Positions 53,401-63,883 are shown, counted from the first letter of the stretch. The stretch is DNA of 64,000 nt from Lanius collurio (GCA_020086605.1 JACBWW010000020.1:12001332-12065331); one strand, 5' to 3'. Notes: a model not told the origin generated them from the sequence alone. Program-made: numbers and translations.

Positions 53401-56400
53401 AGGCTGGCTTGGCTGAACAGAGATCCTCTCTTGGAAATAAGGCAAAAAAGGAAGGTGTATGCCCAGTGGAAGCATGGTCAGGTGACATAGGAAGAATACA
53501 GAGATGCTGCTTGCCACTGTAGGGAGAAAATTCATGCATCGAAAGCTCAACTGGAGTTGAAGCTGGCCAGAACTGTGGGGGACAATAAAACAGAATTTTT
53601 TTCAAATAAATTAATGGCAACAGGCAGTGTAAAAATAACATCATCCCATTACAGGATGACAATGATCACCTCACAAACAGAGACATGGACAAGGCAGAGA
53701 TGTTTTATGCATTCTTTGCCTCTGCCTTCAACACAGATAATGAACAAAAGGGGTCCCAGTGCCCTGCTGGAGGATCATGACTGTGAGAATTATCAATTGC
53801 TAGTAAACCCTGAGATTTATCTGAGAATCCTCAAAGAGCTGGGTGATGTCATCACAAAGCCTCTCTTGACGATTTTTGAGCAGTCTTGGGAATACAGAGA
53901 GGTGCCAGCTGACTGGAAGCTAGTGAATATTGTCACAATTTTCAAGGGCAAGGACCCCAGTAGCTACAGGCCTGTCACTCTTATTTTAGTGCCTGGTAAA
54001 AGCAGAGAGATTATTCTGAAAGGTATTGACAACACCTGGAGGACAGTGCAGTCACTGGTTACAGCGAGCACAGTTTCATGAGGGGAAACTTCTGCTTGTC
54101 AAACCTGATTTCCTTCTACAACAGGGTAACCCACCTAGTTCATCTATGAAGGCTAGATGATGTAATCTTTTTGGACTTCAGCAAAGCTGTTGATACTGTC
54201 ACTCACAGTGTCCTTCTGGACAAATTGTCCATCCCACAGCTGAATAACTGTGTTACATGATGGGTGAGCAATTGGCTCACAGGTTGGGCACAGAGAGTTA
54301 TACTGAATGGGGTGACATCAGACTGGAGACTGTCACTAGTGAGCTTCCACAGGGCTCCATTCTTAGCCCTGTGCTCTTCAATATCTTCATAAAGGACTTA
54401 AACACAGGACCTCAAGGAATACTAAGTCTCCTGGTGACACTAAATTCAGAGGCACCGTTGACTCCCTTGAGAACAGAGAGGACCTGCAGAGAGACCTGGA
54501 CAAATTAGAGAGATGAGCAATCATCAAAAGTATGAATTCTGCACCTGGGATGGAACAATCCTGGTTGTGCACACAGAGGGGGTAAAGAGAGGCTGGAGAG
54601 CAGCACTGAGGAAAGGAACCTGGGGGTCCTGGTCCATGGAAAGCTGAATCTGAGTCAGCAGTGCCTGGGAGCCAGGAGGGCCAACCCTGTCCTGGGGGGC
54701 TTCAGGCACAGCATCTCCAGCTGGGCAAGGGAGGGGATTGTCCCACTCTGCTCTGTAGTAGGGCAGCCTCACCTCCAGTGCTGTGTGCAGGTTCGGGTGC
54801 CACAATGTAAGAAAGACATTAAAGTTTCAGAGTGCATCCAAAGGAGGGCAACATGGATGGTCAAGGGTCTGGAGGGGAAGCCTTATGAGAAGCAGCTGAG
54901 GTCACTCAGCCTGTTCAGCCTGGAGAAGAGGACACTGAGCAGAGATTTCAGAGGGACAGTCACTGATCTCTTCACTGTCTGGTGACCAGCAACAGGACCC
55001 AAGGGAACAGCCTGAAGTTGTGTTGGGGAGTTTAGGTCAGCTATAAGGAAAAGGTCCTTCACTCAGAGGGTGGTTGGGCACTGGAACAGGCTCCCCAGGT
55101 CACAGCAGCAGGCTTGACAGAGCTCCAGAGGCACTTGGACAATACTCTCAGGAACACGATGTGTCTCTGAGGGATGGCCTGCACAAGGTCAGGAGTTGGA
55201 CTTGATCCTTGTTGGTCACCTCCACCTCAGCATATTCTGTGATTCCATGATATCACATCTGGGTGGTTTTTTGGCTATTACCGAGGCAGAAGTTTCCATT
55301 CTGCAAGACAGATGCTAGAAATAAACTTTAAACTGTTTCCAGTAACTTGGGCACTCCACCAGGCACCCAAAGCATGCCATATGCACATTCCCAGTGGGTC
55401 ATGCCACTCTGACCCACACAATCAGGGAATATGAGATAAAAATAAGACTCCAGACAGTAATTCACAGAACATGCAGTTTCCACGTGTATTTGTAAGACAC
55501 TGTATTGCAAGTACATGACTTGCAAGGTACACAAAACTCTAGTTGGATGGGGGAAGGCACCCAATGGACAAAGCACTACTGATTTTCTCTCCTAGCTTTC
55601 TCTCCATTTGTAAAGTCCTTTATAAGCTCAAAAATCCTTGAAACCTTCTCCTCGACCACTTTAAATTTCTGAAAAAGTTTTTAAGCTTCCTACATCTCAT
55701 TTTACCTCTCCTAGTTCAATCACCTTGGTAGTGTTATGGAAGCTTAAGTGATTTTTGCTTTAATTAAGACTGTATACAAATGCCATTCAGACAGTGAAAC
55801 ATGCTATCACTCTGCTATTTCTTACAACCCCGAAATTATTCAGAAGTTGTTATAGGTAAAACCGGAATTTAAGATGATAATAAAGTGGCATAAGATCTCC
55901 ATTTTCTTATATTGTGTCCTGAAAAAAAACCCCAGTGTTTGACTGTTAGTATGTGTCTGTAGCTTCCCCAAATACTATTTATGTTTTGGAGCTCTAGAAA
56001 TGGTCACAAAATAGGAATTGGGTAAAGATTCATATGATTTAAACTCAAAGGGATGGTGAAACTCTAATGAAGAGAGACCATGTATACTCAAAGCTCATGA
56101 AATAATAAAAGCTAATATACATTTGGAGGTATTGAATATGCATGTTTAAAATTTTAAAAAAAGACAGATCATCACTCTTGCACTTGCAACTGCTGACTAT
56201 TTTCCTCTAATACAATTTAGGAACCCTAGTAAAAGTATGCAACCACTTGTAAGTTAGTGCAATGCTCAGGCCAGAACATTCATTATTCCACAGGATGTTC
56301 TAAAAAGAACTGCTTTGCTTTTATCAGTTTATGCCTCCTCCTTAATTTCATTTTATTTCCCTAATCTCTGTAGTTAACAACACTGATCACAATAAAACTT

Positions 56401-59400
56401 ACAGATTTACTTTTAGAAACCTAACAATCTGTAGAACAACAAAATATTCTTTGTTATAATTACCCTCACACCAGTTGATATTTATCACTTACTTGAGTAT
56501 CTTTCCACCTTGTAATAAAACTGTTCTCTATATCCATTTGTTTGACTTGGTCTTCATTTATCTATATAAAATAAATAATTTTTGAGTGATTAATAACAAT
56601 TATTGTACCAATTGCCAATACCGTCAATCATGTTCTTATAGAAGGAGGTATGCAAAATATTCTATCAGTCAGAAACAGCTCTTCATTGATTGGACTCATT
56701 ATTATAAAACTTAATGGAGTACATATTAAAACAGAGAGCAATCAATGAAAAACTGAAGAACATGTTATAGTGGCACAGTTAGCCCGAAATCAAAATGGCT
56801 AATATGAACTGGTGCTAGTAGTAGTCTTTCTATCCAGTTGGATTTAACATTATTTCTGGGTCTAAGGAACAAATGAAATTGAAATCCCAGCTCAGAGACT
56901 AAGAACACAAAATCCTTCTATACATCAGTTCTGATCAGGCCCATAAAATTTGATTACAAGCATTATTTTTAATAGTCATAATCATAGAATTTTCTTAAAT
57001 TTATTAAGCTTTTGACAGCAAGGAGAATGAGCACCATTTTGGAAAACAGTAGCTCACAGCATCCCATAAACAGTCTTTCCTACGCAGGTTAAACTAACTG
57101 GGAAATAAAATTTAAAGCAGGCCAAGAAAAACATCCAATGAATTAGAGTTCAAAAACCCTGCAAATCCTCAGATCATTAAACTAGTAGAAAGACCATTTT
57201 AAAGCTGATTTTTATATTTTTGAATCTCTAATATCTGACCAATTACGATATGTTTATATAAAGATACTTACATGAAAAAGTTGCACATAATTTTTAATTA
57301 GATCTTCAATTACATTGACTTCTTCACTAGTTTGGCCTTTAGTTTGAAATAAGCATGAAGAAAACACCAAGGCTAAATTGTGAGGGTTCATATGATTAAT
57401 TTCAGAACATTTCTGCACCCTGTTGAAGGAAAAATAAACATATTTAGACAGTTTCATTGTTCCTTTAGTTATCTGAGGCTCCTTTACAGAATATGGAGTG
57501 CATTTCAAAAAAGATAACTACATTAAATGCAATGAGAACATGTACTACTACTTATTTATTTAGTATTTCTTTATATTCTTTATTTCTCATTACAGAAATG
57601 AAAACTTTCGAACTGCATTTCAAATGATATCAAAACTACTTAGAATAGACAAGAATAAAACCAGAATAGAATCCTTGAGTCAGAAGAGATCTATAACGAT
57701 CATCTAGTCCCACTGCTTGATCACTTAAGGGCTGACCAAATGCTAAAGCATGTTGCTAAGGGCACTGTCCAGCAGCACTGACAGGTTTTGGGTCATCCAC
57801 CATTCCTCTAAGAAGCCCATTACAGCGCTTGACCACCCTCTCAGGAAGGACAGGCTTCCTAACGACAAGTTTGTACTTCTCTGGATGCAGTTTTAAACCA
57901 TTTCCATGTACGCTACCACCAGATACCAGGGAGAAGAGATCAGCACCTCCCTCTCCAGCTCCCCTCCTCAGAAGCTCCACAGAGCAAGGAGGTCACTCCT
58001 CAGCCTCCTTTTCTCTGAAGCAGACAAGTGCAGAGTCCTCAGCCACTCCCACAGGCCACTCTTTCCAGCCCTTCCATCGGCATTGCATGCATCCAGAGGA
58101 AGGCAGCAAAGGCCTTAACATCCTTAAATTGCAGACCCCAGAATTGCACACAGCGCTCCAGGAGAGGCCAAACCAATGCTAAATTATATTATGTAAGCAT
58201 ATCCTACAAACTTCAGATCTAAGATCAAAATGTGGAAAGAAATTAGGTCCTTCTTAGTTCCTATCCCTATGGTAAAGTTTCCATTTCAGTTCAGTTGTTC
58301 ACATAACATGTTCCTCTTCTAGAGGCAAACACTTCAAAGTACCACAGAATTTTGGCTGTTAAATGAATGAATTTAAACTACTTTCAGAACAGATGCAACA
58401 GCATATTAATAGCTCTAACTGGATATGCTTAGAGACTTCTTAAACACAATATGTATTACAATCTTTATTCCAATAATGGCACCAATCAATTTCATAATCA
58501 TATAAATATTTTTAAATGACATCTGCTATGTACCTGGCTATGTAACAATTTCTGAACACAACATCCTGTAAAGAGAACTTTCCACACATTCTTTACCCAC
58601 TGCAATTCACCAAAAATATAATTTGACTTGTTTGATAGATTTTATAATACAGACTGGTACTATTTAACCATGACACCTCAGAACTATCCTGTCACATATT
58701 TTTTACATATTTTCTACCCCTTATTTTATCTAGGAATAAGTCATGACCTTTGGTGCTTAAACAAGTTTGTATTTTGGATATTCTCTACTACCACTTCAGT
58801 TGTAAAATAAAGCAGTAATGAAAAACAGAAAGGGTAGGTAATTCTCAAAGTTATTATGTGGAAAACAGATTGTGGAGAAGGACATTTTCACTGAAAATAA
58901 TATTTTAATTTCAAGAACCATTTGCAACAATCCTCTGGAAGACTAGTAGACTGGAGTAAAACGAGATTGCAAAAAGAAGCTACATCAAAAAATACCCTAT
59001 TTGGACACATAAGCCGGCATCCCTCTCTCTGTGTGTTCCAATCCATTGGTTTTTATAGAGACCTACTGCTAAAAGTACAACTAAAGAAAAAGAAATTATC
59101 AATTAAAGGAATTCAAATTTAATTAATTGCTGCAACTAGATAAGTTTTTGTGATTACCAGTTAATGAAACAATCCACATTTCATATACTGTAGAGTTATA
59201 CTGAGAACACATTACAAGAATTTCTCTGCTACTATGCATTATTTGCAATGACCTGTAAAGATGTTCAATTAAAGCAGCCAAAGTTGCTCTATTGACTGGT
59301 GGAAGACTCCGTATAAAAGCTCTGTACTTCCTCACACGTTCCTTTTCATTCTGTGTATCTGCCAGAAAATAATAATCATTGAGCATTAATAGCAATGCAC

Positions 59401-62400
59401 ACTAAAACCCAACAGCAGTTCTCATTAACTATATCAGCACCATCTAGTCCTTCAAAATTACTATTTACCCCATCAACCTCTTCTTCATAAAGGCAATGCT
59501 GACAATATACTATTTAAAAAGTATTATTTTACACCCATTCAGAGAAACACCAATAAAGACGGACAGTTCCATATTCAAGCACCACTTGTCACCAGTTAAG
59601 ACTAAAGCCCAGAACAGCAATTGCTTTCCTCTCAAAGCATATTTAATCTGTAGTTTGTGTATGTACATGTAAGTGCAACCACGTCTGCACAAATGCAAAT
59701 GTACTGCTAAGAGTAAAGAGAAAGGGAAAGACCATTTCATATTTAAAGTATTTACTGGAAAAGTCTCTCAAGGTACATAGTTTAAGGATCCAAGTATATA
59801 TAAGACTGATTAGAGGAGAGCAAAGGGAAAGGGCTGGTAAATAAGTTGGACCAAGTTACATATAACTGAACAACGACAAGGCCGATGGCAGGAATTCCAG
59901 TCTTGGGAATGACAGTATCTGAGACACAGCCACAGCTCTCTACCTTAAGTCTGCCTCCCTGTGCTGCTTATGCCCCCTTATGCTCAGGGCATAAACAAAG
60001 TTAATGTAGATTTTACTTAGTTGGTTAGCTTTTCCCTCTCAAACCCTTGCTTCTCCCAAGTTTCTGAGGAGAAAGCACTGAACTCTTCTGGCTGATTGAT
60101 GGTGGTCTCTGCTAACTACTGACTATGTTTTGATTTCTTTGGTAATTGGAAGAAAAAATAAACAAATAACAAAACAACAGCTTAAAGGTCTTCTACTTGA
60201 TTTTCTTAAATGTTTCAGACTTCCTAGAAATACCTTCTGTATCACTCAACAGGGCAGGATTCTCTGTTGTAAAGCTGAAGTAGAATTTTAGCCACGTGTA
60301 CATATCAGGAAGGGGAATCACTATAACATTAAAAAGAGCTGACTTAAATCTAGATTGCCTTAGATAGAACTTTTTCTGGGTTCTGATGAGAACAATCATG
60401 TGGTAAGTGAATAAACTCTTAATATTTTTTCCTCTAGTTTGTTCAAATTGAGGTTAAAGGTCAAAAATGTGTAATATTTTTAATACTTGAATTTCTTGAA
60501 AGTCTGGTGGTTCATATTAAAGCAATATCCATATATTTGAACTTAAGCAAAATCAAAGAGGAATAAGCTTTTAATATCTTTTTTTAAAGATCAAACTTGC
60601 CACGCAGTAAATACGCCTATGTGACTCGTGTGCATTTAGGTAGAAATGAATGTTCTGTCGGCTTTTCCTATGCATCTCTTATTGCTGTGCCTCAACTGCA
60701 ATTTCATAGCACATTCCGCAGTGAAACCACTTGTATCTTGCAGTTTTCAAATACTGCAATACAGAAACAACTAGAGATATAGATATTTTGAAAGAACATC
60801 ATAACAATCATCACAATTTACCTGATGAATAATTAATGCATTAGTAATTTCACAGCTCTATTTTTAACCATACAGAGATACACATCCTCATGTTTTAAAC
60901 ACATAACAGTCTCCAGTGACAGGAAGTTACTTAAATTTTCTTTCCAATTAATTTATTATTTCTTAGGGAAAAAAACCCAAGTAACAGTTGTTAACAAGTT
61001 TACATTGTTAATATACATATGTTGGCTTGTTCATAAAACATACATGAAAAATCTAAACAGCAAGGCTTTCATTTAACTATTGTGCAGATAATAGCATCAT
61101 TATTTTGTCAGTTTTGAGCTACATATGGTAAAAGGACAGTACACACTTCTTTCCTACTGTGACAGACATGTGTTTCTTCATTATATCTTAAATGCCTTAA
61201 AATGTAAAATATTACCTTTTACTTTAGCTGTTCAAGATATGACACAGTGCAGTATTGGTCTACTGTTTACAAATATATTGTCAGGGAAACATTGCTCTTT
61301 GATGTTATTATTCTGTTTCACTTAAAGGCAATAAAATCATCTCCGATTAACATGTGGCTATTGCAGCCAAGTCCCAAATATTTTTCCTTCTCACTACAAT
61401 TGTTTCACCAATTATGAAATAACACAGGTTAACACAGGGCAAGTAAATTAACATCCCCCTCAAATTTGATACTGAAAATGTAGATGTAACCTTTGTTGTA
61501 TTGAATGTTATCAAATACATTACCTAATGCAGAGACCCAGAATGGATAAAGTTCTTTAGTGAGAAGCGCATCATCTATTTGAGAAAGGAAACTTTTCAGG
61601 ACATCAGTCACATCTTCAAGCTGATGTTTTCCTGCTCTTAGTTTAACACTTCTTGCATCTTTTTTGAAGCTTTCCAGCAGTTCAGCCACACTGGAAGAAT
61701 CACCATTCTTAAGATAGATTTGCTTGCAACCTAAACCTAAGGCACAGAAATCCAGGACAGAAAAATAAATGAATGTAAAATCAAGCATTCTGTTAAAAAT
61801 TCCAGACATCTTTATATGAAAACTATATGTGGCTGCCAAACATGATGCATTTCCTAACAAAACCTCTCTGACCTTTTACGCATACTCACTTCATTAGTAA
61901 AAACACTGCAAAGTCTTCTTTTACCCAACTACACCTCTTTGCAAAAATATTCATAACAGAAAACAAGCCTGGGATCACTATTTCAGGAGTATTTCACAGG
62001 CAATTCAAATCCCAAGATCTCTTCAGGACTTCCTAAAACAGTACTTTCAAAAGGCACAGTAACGAGAAGTTTTGATGATAGATATTGTATTACGCATAAA
62101 ACACAGCTGCTTTCATGAGAAAACTCCTTTTATTTTATTACTCTACTGATGACTCAGCTTAAGACTCAGAGTATTACTGCATTCATCCAACCTAAAATAT
62201 TTTATTCTTAAAAGCCTCAAGATTTGTAGAAAATATCCTTTTTTCTGATTTTTCTCATGTTATGGAAGACATTGGCCAGCTACTATTCTTGTATGTAACA
62301 ACTAAAACCACTAAAGGCAACTTAAAAAGAAAATGTATAATTCAAAACAAAGTCATGACTACCTCCAATCACTGCATATGTGATTGTAGTCAAAACTTTT

Positions 62401-63883
62401 GTTTTTCAAAACTTCTGTAATTTTGGCATAGACGTGCAGTCTTGTTTATCTCTGTGAGGCGTTTTCTGCATCCACATTTTTTTAAAGAGGATGGGTACTA
62501 TATGCCAAGCCCTGCTTTTCTTATACACCTGTCAAATTTAAGTACTCTGTCAAAACCTGTGAAATCATGTCTAATGTTTCTACAATTCACCTTCCCTGTA
62601 ATGCCCACAAGCACTTCCATTTGGTACTGCCTCTGTGGTGTCACTGCCAGGAGCAGCCCTGGAACACAACAGCATCCATCTTCTGTAGACTACAGCTGAA
62701 GGCAGAACCTTTACAACGATGATACAAAGCAAGTATGCATGCAAGTAACACATGCAAATAATTCCTTCAGCTTTCAACTCAGCACCTTAACAGCTACTAA
62801 CACTGATCCTGAAAAGCATATTTTTGATAAAGATCTAATTGATTTAAAAGATGTTAGGAAACTGAATTTAGACTACACAAGTTGTTCTAAGTGGCACACG
62901 TAATTAACCTGCTTTAACAATCCAGTGGATGAAATGGTTTAAACTATACTTGGAATAATTTCTATTGCTAATGATTAAAAAGTAATTTAGCAAATTTTTT
63001 TCCTTAGTTTTAGGCACTAGGTGTAACTCCAGTACAACTATTTACAATAATGCAGTGTTGCTATATTCAAAGGTTATTTAGTTAAACTTCAACGACTCAA
63101 ATAGAAATTAGATGCTCTCATACTGACAGAGGTTACAGACACATTTATACCAAAGACCAATTTGTACAGGATTGATATGCATGTAGCATCTCACAAGAAA
63201 ACTTATGAATTTTAAGTAGTAAATGGACACAAACATCATCTGCATATGACCTAATGCCACAGAAAGTTATGCTAGCAAAATTTACTTAAGTAAATGGTAA
63301 CTGACTACACATCCTTAGGCTATTTCACTGAAGAAACAGCAGCCTAAGACTGAACTCAATTCCACAGTTGATGCCAGCTTCCAAGACCACAGCTTTTCCA
63401 GGTTCACAGAGTTTATTTTCGGGGCTGAGCTGTCTGCAGTCAGGCACTGCACCCCAAGGCTGTTTTGTAAGGCAAACAGCACAGTATTTAAAATAGAAAG
63501 GTGTCTATAAGGGGCATTTACCAAATTGTATTTCCCCAAACTGGCCATTCTCAGATGTGTGGTAGTGTATTGCACCATCTCATCCAAAGAGTGGCAAGGC
63601 TAGTGAGGGGCATGGTTTTACTTTAAGTAATACATAAACTCATTCAATAGGATCTGATACTGGGGGTGCTTAGATATTATACAAATGATCTTAGCTTGAA
63701 TAAAATCCACTGTACTTACCATACTGCGTAACAAATGCTATGCAGCTGTTCACTATAATAGGAACATCATTTTTGCTGAGCTGCTGATCTTGTAATGCAT
63801 TACCATCTGTACCTGCTGCTTTTTCAATTGCAGTATACCAGACCATGAAATCCAGCCTTGTATGGCCATGGATATATAGAGTC
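23143..63883 (-). CDS. ARAP2, 3' half (ArfGAP with RhoGAP, ankyrin repeat and PH domains 2), 14 exons
   Basis: ARAP2 is a cytoplasmic, membrane-recruited protein that turns off Arf6 in a phosphoinositide-dependent way and binds GTP-RhoA, acting on focal adhesions and actin. Fourteen exons could be joined by GT-AG sites and matching phases: 63720-63883, 61524-61736, 59253-59358, 57272-57419, 56493-56561, 49530-49604, 48398-48515, 43913-44041, 38140-38279, 33479-33561, 32010-32045, 31469-31532, 26834-26965, 23143-23493. They total 1828 bases, one completing base plus 608 codons and a stop. The domains in order are the end of a PH domain, RhoGAP, RA, the last PH and a charged tail. ARAP2 was chosen over ARAP1 and ARAP3 from the inactive RhoGAP residue and the tail sequence. 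The N-terminal SAM, PH, ArfGAP and ankyrin parts lie beyond 64000. No disabling change was seen. Confidence 0.93.
23494..26833 (-). other. ARAP2 intron
   Basis: AT-rich sequence with no recognisable transposon or nested gene. It includes short CTGCTGCAGTCA repeats around 26050-26105. Its splice sites are GTAAGT at the 26833 side and TTTGGTAAG at the 23494 side. Confidence 0.7.
26834..26965 (-). CDS. ARAP2 exon, post-PH linker
   Basis: Forty-four codons, phase 0 at both ends, starting [10 protein letters not shown]. It contains a basic segment ([13 protein letters not shown]) followed by RGLPLIPI and lies just after the last PH domain. The acceptor is TTGTTCTTTAG and the donor GTAAGT. Skipping it would keep the frame. 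Confidence 0.9.
26966..31468 (-). other. ARAP2 intron
   Basis: AT-rich intron holding the CR1 relic at 27395-28108. Outside it nothing recognisable was found. Confidence 0.65.
27395..28108 (+). mobile_element. CR1 LINE, 5'-truncated 3' end
   Basis: About 700 bases match the 3' part of the CR1 second ORF and tail: segments reading as [20 protein letters not shown] and a closing TTGATTCTGTGATTTTGT. Several frameshifts break the ORF. It sits in an ARAP2 intron, antisense to the gene. CR1 elements have no poly(A) tail and usually lose their 5' end, as here. Confidence 0.88.
31469..31532 (-). CDS. ARAP2 exon, end of last PH domain
   Basis: One completing base plus 21 codons, reading [20 protein letters not shown] and a final Gln. 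The Trp in EWM sits in the C-terminal helix that closes PH domains. It starts in phase 2 and ends in phase 0. The acceptor is GTGTTCTAG and the donor GTACTA. Confidence 0.9.
32010..32045 (-). CDS. ARAP2 microexon of the last PH domain
   Basis: A 36-base exon: one base completing the previous codon, eleven codons ([11 protein letters not shown]) and two bases of the next. The splice is CTTTCAG before CTGGGG and TG before GTAGGT. It joins both neighbours in frame and supplies a central PH strand. Being a multiple of three in length, it could be skipped without a frameshift. Confidence 0.87.
32580..32740 (+). repeat. A-rich low-complexity tract
   Basis: A pure run of 23 A at 32580-32602 is followed by A-rich sequence with C and CC interruptions up to about 32740. 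It lies in an ARAP2 intron and on the gene's sense strand is T-rich. Confidence 0.75.
33479..33561 (-). CDS. ARAP2 exon, last PH domain
   Basis: Twenty-seven codons plus two bases, including [17 protein letters not shown]. This is the middle of the fifth PH domain, with a basic loop. The acceptor is TTTGCAG and the donor GTAAGA. Phase 0 at the start fits the preceding exon. Confidence 0.9.
33920..35146 (-). mobile_element. CR1 LINE, 1.2 kb of reverse transcriptase and 3' end
   Basis: On the minus strand it runs from a reverse transcriptase stretch ([43 protein letters not shown] at 35120-34900) to the CR1 3' end near 33920. Stops and frameshifts make it non-functional. Its orientation is the same as ARAP2. 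Its 5' break point abuts a tRNA-like remnant. Confidence 0.9.
35147..35203 (-). pseudogene. tRNA-Arg(CCT)-like remnant fused to CR1
   Basis: Minus-strand GCCCCAGTGGCCTAATGGAT and GATTGTGGGTTC match the acceptor stem, D arm and T arm of tRNA-Arg with CCT anticodon. The A box (TGGCCTAATGG) is intact. The anticodon arm is degenerate, with CTAAACTAAG where CTCCTAAGCCAG would be expected. The 3' acceptor strand is missing, because sequence changes directly to CR1 after GGTTCAAGTC. It is not a working tRNA gene. Confidence 0.75.
35510..35990 (+). mobile_element. Diverged CR1 fragment
   Basis: GACCTGAGCATG, a CCAGCAGTGT segment and AGAGGGTTCAGCAGGGGCC followed by GGCTGGAGCACTTGTCCTGT resemble the CR1 3' region in the plus direction. 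It is more diverged than the other copies and its edges are uncertain. The piece at 35283-35480 just before it is G-rich and not identified. Confidence 0.55.
38140..38279 (-). CDS. ARAP2 exon, start of last PH domain
   Basis: Two completing bases plus 46 codons. It contains [11 protein letters not shown] and [20 protein letters not shown], the first strands of a PH domain with the usual RYFVL and LLLF pattern. The acceptor is TTGGTAG and the donor GTACAG. Without splicing the frame runs 31 more codons to a stop at 38044. Confidence 0.92.
38398..38520. repeat. TA-rich low-complexity stretch
   Basis: Repeated ATATAT, TATACACATATATATA and TAATTATATTATATA over about 120 bases in an ARAP2 intron. 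It is simple sequence without a clean unit. Confidence 0.7.
40916..41060 (-). mobile_element. TguSINE1-like SINE (tRNA-Ile head, CR1 tail)
   Basis: The minus strand starts with a tRNA-Ile-like head: GAGCTCAGTTGTTTAGAGCA, then TGCTAGTAACACCAAGGTTG and GAGTTCAAGACC as a degenerate B box. It passes into a CR1-type 3' tail, GTCCCTTCCAACTCAGACTA followed by TTCTGTGATTCTGTG. This pairing is that of TguSINE1, a family described in zebra finch and mobilised by CR1. It is an inactive, mutated copy in an ARAP2 intron. Confidence 0.85.
42764..43490 (+). mobile_element. CR1 LINE 3' fragment
   Basis: About 730 bases, starting at CACCTGGGATGGGGCAACC and ending CCAACTCAGAATATTCTGTG. The reading frame shows [20 protein letters not shown] and [13 protein letters not shown], the C-terminal part of the CR1 ORF. 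The ORF is broken. Its tail is the same type as that of the SINE at 40916, so it belongs to the CR1 group able to mobilise it. It is antisense to ARAP2. Confidence 0.9.
43913..44041 (-). CDS. ARAP2 exon, RA domain end
   Basis: Two completing bases, 42 codons and one base. It reads [18 protein letters not shown], then [18 protein letters not shown]. This is the C-terminal part of the Ras-associating domain and the linker to the last PH. The acceptor is CATTTTTCAG and the donor GTATGT. Confidence 0.92.
44042..48397 (-). other. ARAP2 intron
   Basis: AT-rich unique sequence. No transposon or nested gene was recognised; the ORFs on both strands show no family features. Confidence 0.65.
48398..48515 (-). 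CDS. ARAP2 exon, RA domain centre
   Basis: Thirty-nine codons plus one base: [20 protein letters not shown] and a segment [16 protein letters not shown]. This is the typical core of an RA fold, with helix, turn and WAVFEV strand. The acceptor is TATTACAG and the donor GTTAGT. Confidence 0.92.
48516..49529 (-). other. ARAP2 intron
   Basis: About 1.0 kb of AT-rich sequence with an A17 run near 48608. Nothing recognisable. Confidence 0.65.
49530..49604 (-). CDS. ARAP2 exon, RA domain start
   Basis: Twenty-five codons, phase 0 at both ends: [18 protein letters not shown] then DCSIIIR. It forms the first strands of the RA domain. The acceptor is TTTTAG and the donor GTTAGT. Its length and phase would let it be skipped in frame. 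Confidence 0.92.
49605..56492 (-). other. ARAP2 intron
   Basis: The longest intron in the window, 6.9 kb. It holds the 2.1-kb CR1 at 53105-55250. A less AT-rich segment at about 51560-52010 looks different from its surroundings but matches no family I know. Confidence 0.65.
53105..55250 (+). mobile_element. CR1 LINE, 2.1 kb covering the end of endonuclease, reverse transcriptase and tail
   Basis: The longest CR1 copy in the window. In order: [11 protein letters not shown] and [15 protein letters not shown] (end of endonuclease and linker), [36 protein letters not shown] and YRPVTL (start of RT), [15 protein letters not shown] text near 54170, and [19 protein letters not shown]. The active-site FADD region near 54430 is altered to LLVTLN or PGDTKF, depending on frame. 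It ends with the CR1 tail TCAGCATATTCTGTGATTCC. It has a continuous stretch of 174 codons (53557-54081) but many breaks, so it is dead. It is antisense to ARAP2. Confidence 0.9.
56493..56561 (-). CDS. ARAP2 exon between RhoGAP and RA
   Basis: Twenty-three codons: [19 protein letters not shown] then KDTQ. Phase 0 at both ends. The acceptor is ATTTTATATAG, with a weak pyrimidine tract, and the donor GTAAGT. Frame and order support it as the linker after RhoGAP. Confidence 0.88.
56562..57271 (-). other. ARAP2 intron
   Basis: 0.7 kb of AT-rich sequence without recognisable features. Confidence 0.65.
57272..57419 (-). CDS. ARAP2 exon, RhoGAP C-terminal half
   Basis: One completing base plus 49 codons. 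It contains [15 protein letters not shown], the RhoGAP signature of Asn-Leu-Ala and the following helix, and [14 protein letters not shown]. The acceptor is TTCAACAG and the donor GTAAGT. Confidence 0.94.
57420..59252 (-). other. ARAP2 intron
   Basis: It holds the CR1 at 57660-58175. The remaining sequence is AT-rich without recognisable features. Confidence 0.65.
57660..58175 (-). mobile_element. CR1 LINE 3' fragment
   Basis: Minus-strand text reads CR1: AGGAATGGTGGATGACCC, CTCAGGAGGGGAGCTGGAGA and GCTGATCTCTTCTCCCTGGT, with a short frame [10 protein letters not shown] and the end near AGAAGGGACT-like text at 57680. It is broken by stops. Same orientation as ARAP2, in an intron. Confidence 0.82.
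59253..59358 (-). CDS. ARAP2 exon, RhoGAP middle
   Basis: Two completing bases, 34 codons and two bases. It contains [20 protein letters not shown] and IEHLY, the conserved RhoGAP helix with LPPVNRATL. The donor is AG followed by GTCATT, weaker than the usual GTAAGT. It joins the next exon to restore Arg-Val. Confidence 0.93.
59359..61523 (-). other. ARAP2 intron
   Basis: 2.2 kb of AT-rich sequence without recognisable transposons or nested genes. Confidence 0.65.
61524..61736 (-). CDS. ARAP2 exon, RhoGAP N-terminal half
   Basis: Two completing bases, 70 codons and one base. It starts [12 protein letters not shown], where active RhoGAPs have an arginine at the Leu (the finger that enters the GTPase site). 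It continues with [20 protein letters not shown] and [16 protein letters not shown]2 is known to lack the catalytic arginine and to bind GTP-RhoA without stimulating hydrolysis, and this copy agrees. The acceptor is GTGCCTTAG and the donor GTAATG. Confidence 0.94.
61737..63719 (-). other. ARAP2 intron
   Basis: 2.0 kb. A slightly less AT-rich part near 63315-63620 contains a 90-codon minus ORF that resembles nothing I know and lacks splice-site support. Confidence 0.6.
63720..63883 (-). CDS. ARAP2 exon, end of PH domain and start of RhoGAP
   Basis: The first exon of the window in gene order: one completing base, 54 codons and one base. It contains [20 protein letters not shown], the last strand and C-terminal helix of a PH domain, with its conserved Trp, and then [15 protein letters not shown], the start of RhoGAP. 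The acceptor is CTTTTCAG and the donor GTAAGT. The exon before it lies beyond 64000. Confidence 0.93.

Noticed and set aside
53557..54081. 174-codon ORF as a host gene
   Set aside because: Its sequence is CR1 reverse transcriptase, including PADWKLVN and YRPVTL.
63315..63587. 90-codon minus ORF as an ARAP2 exon
   Set aside because: The exons on both sides of it join in phase without it, and no domain is visible.
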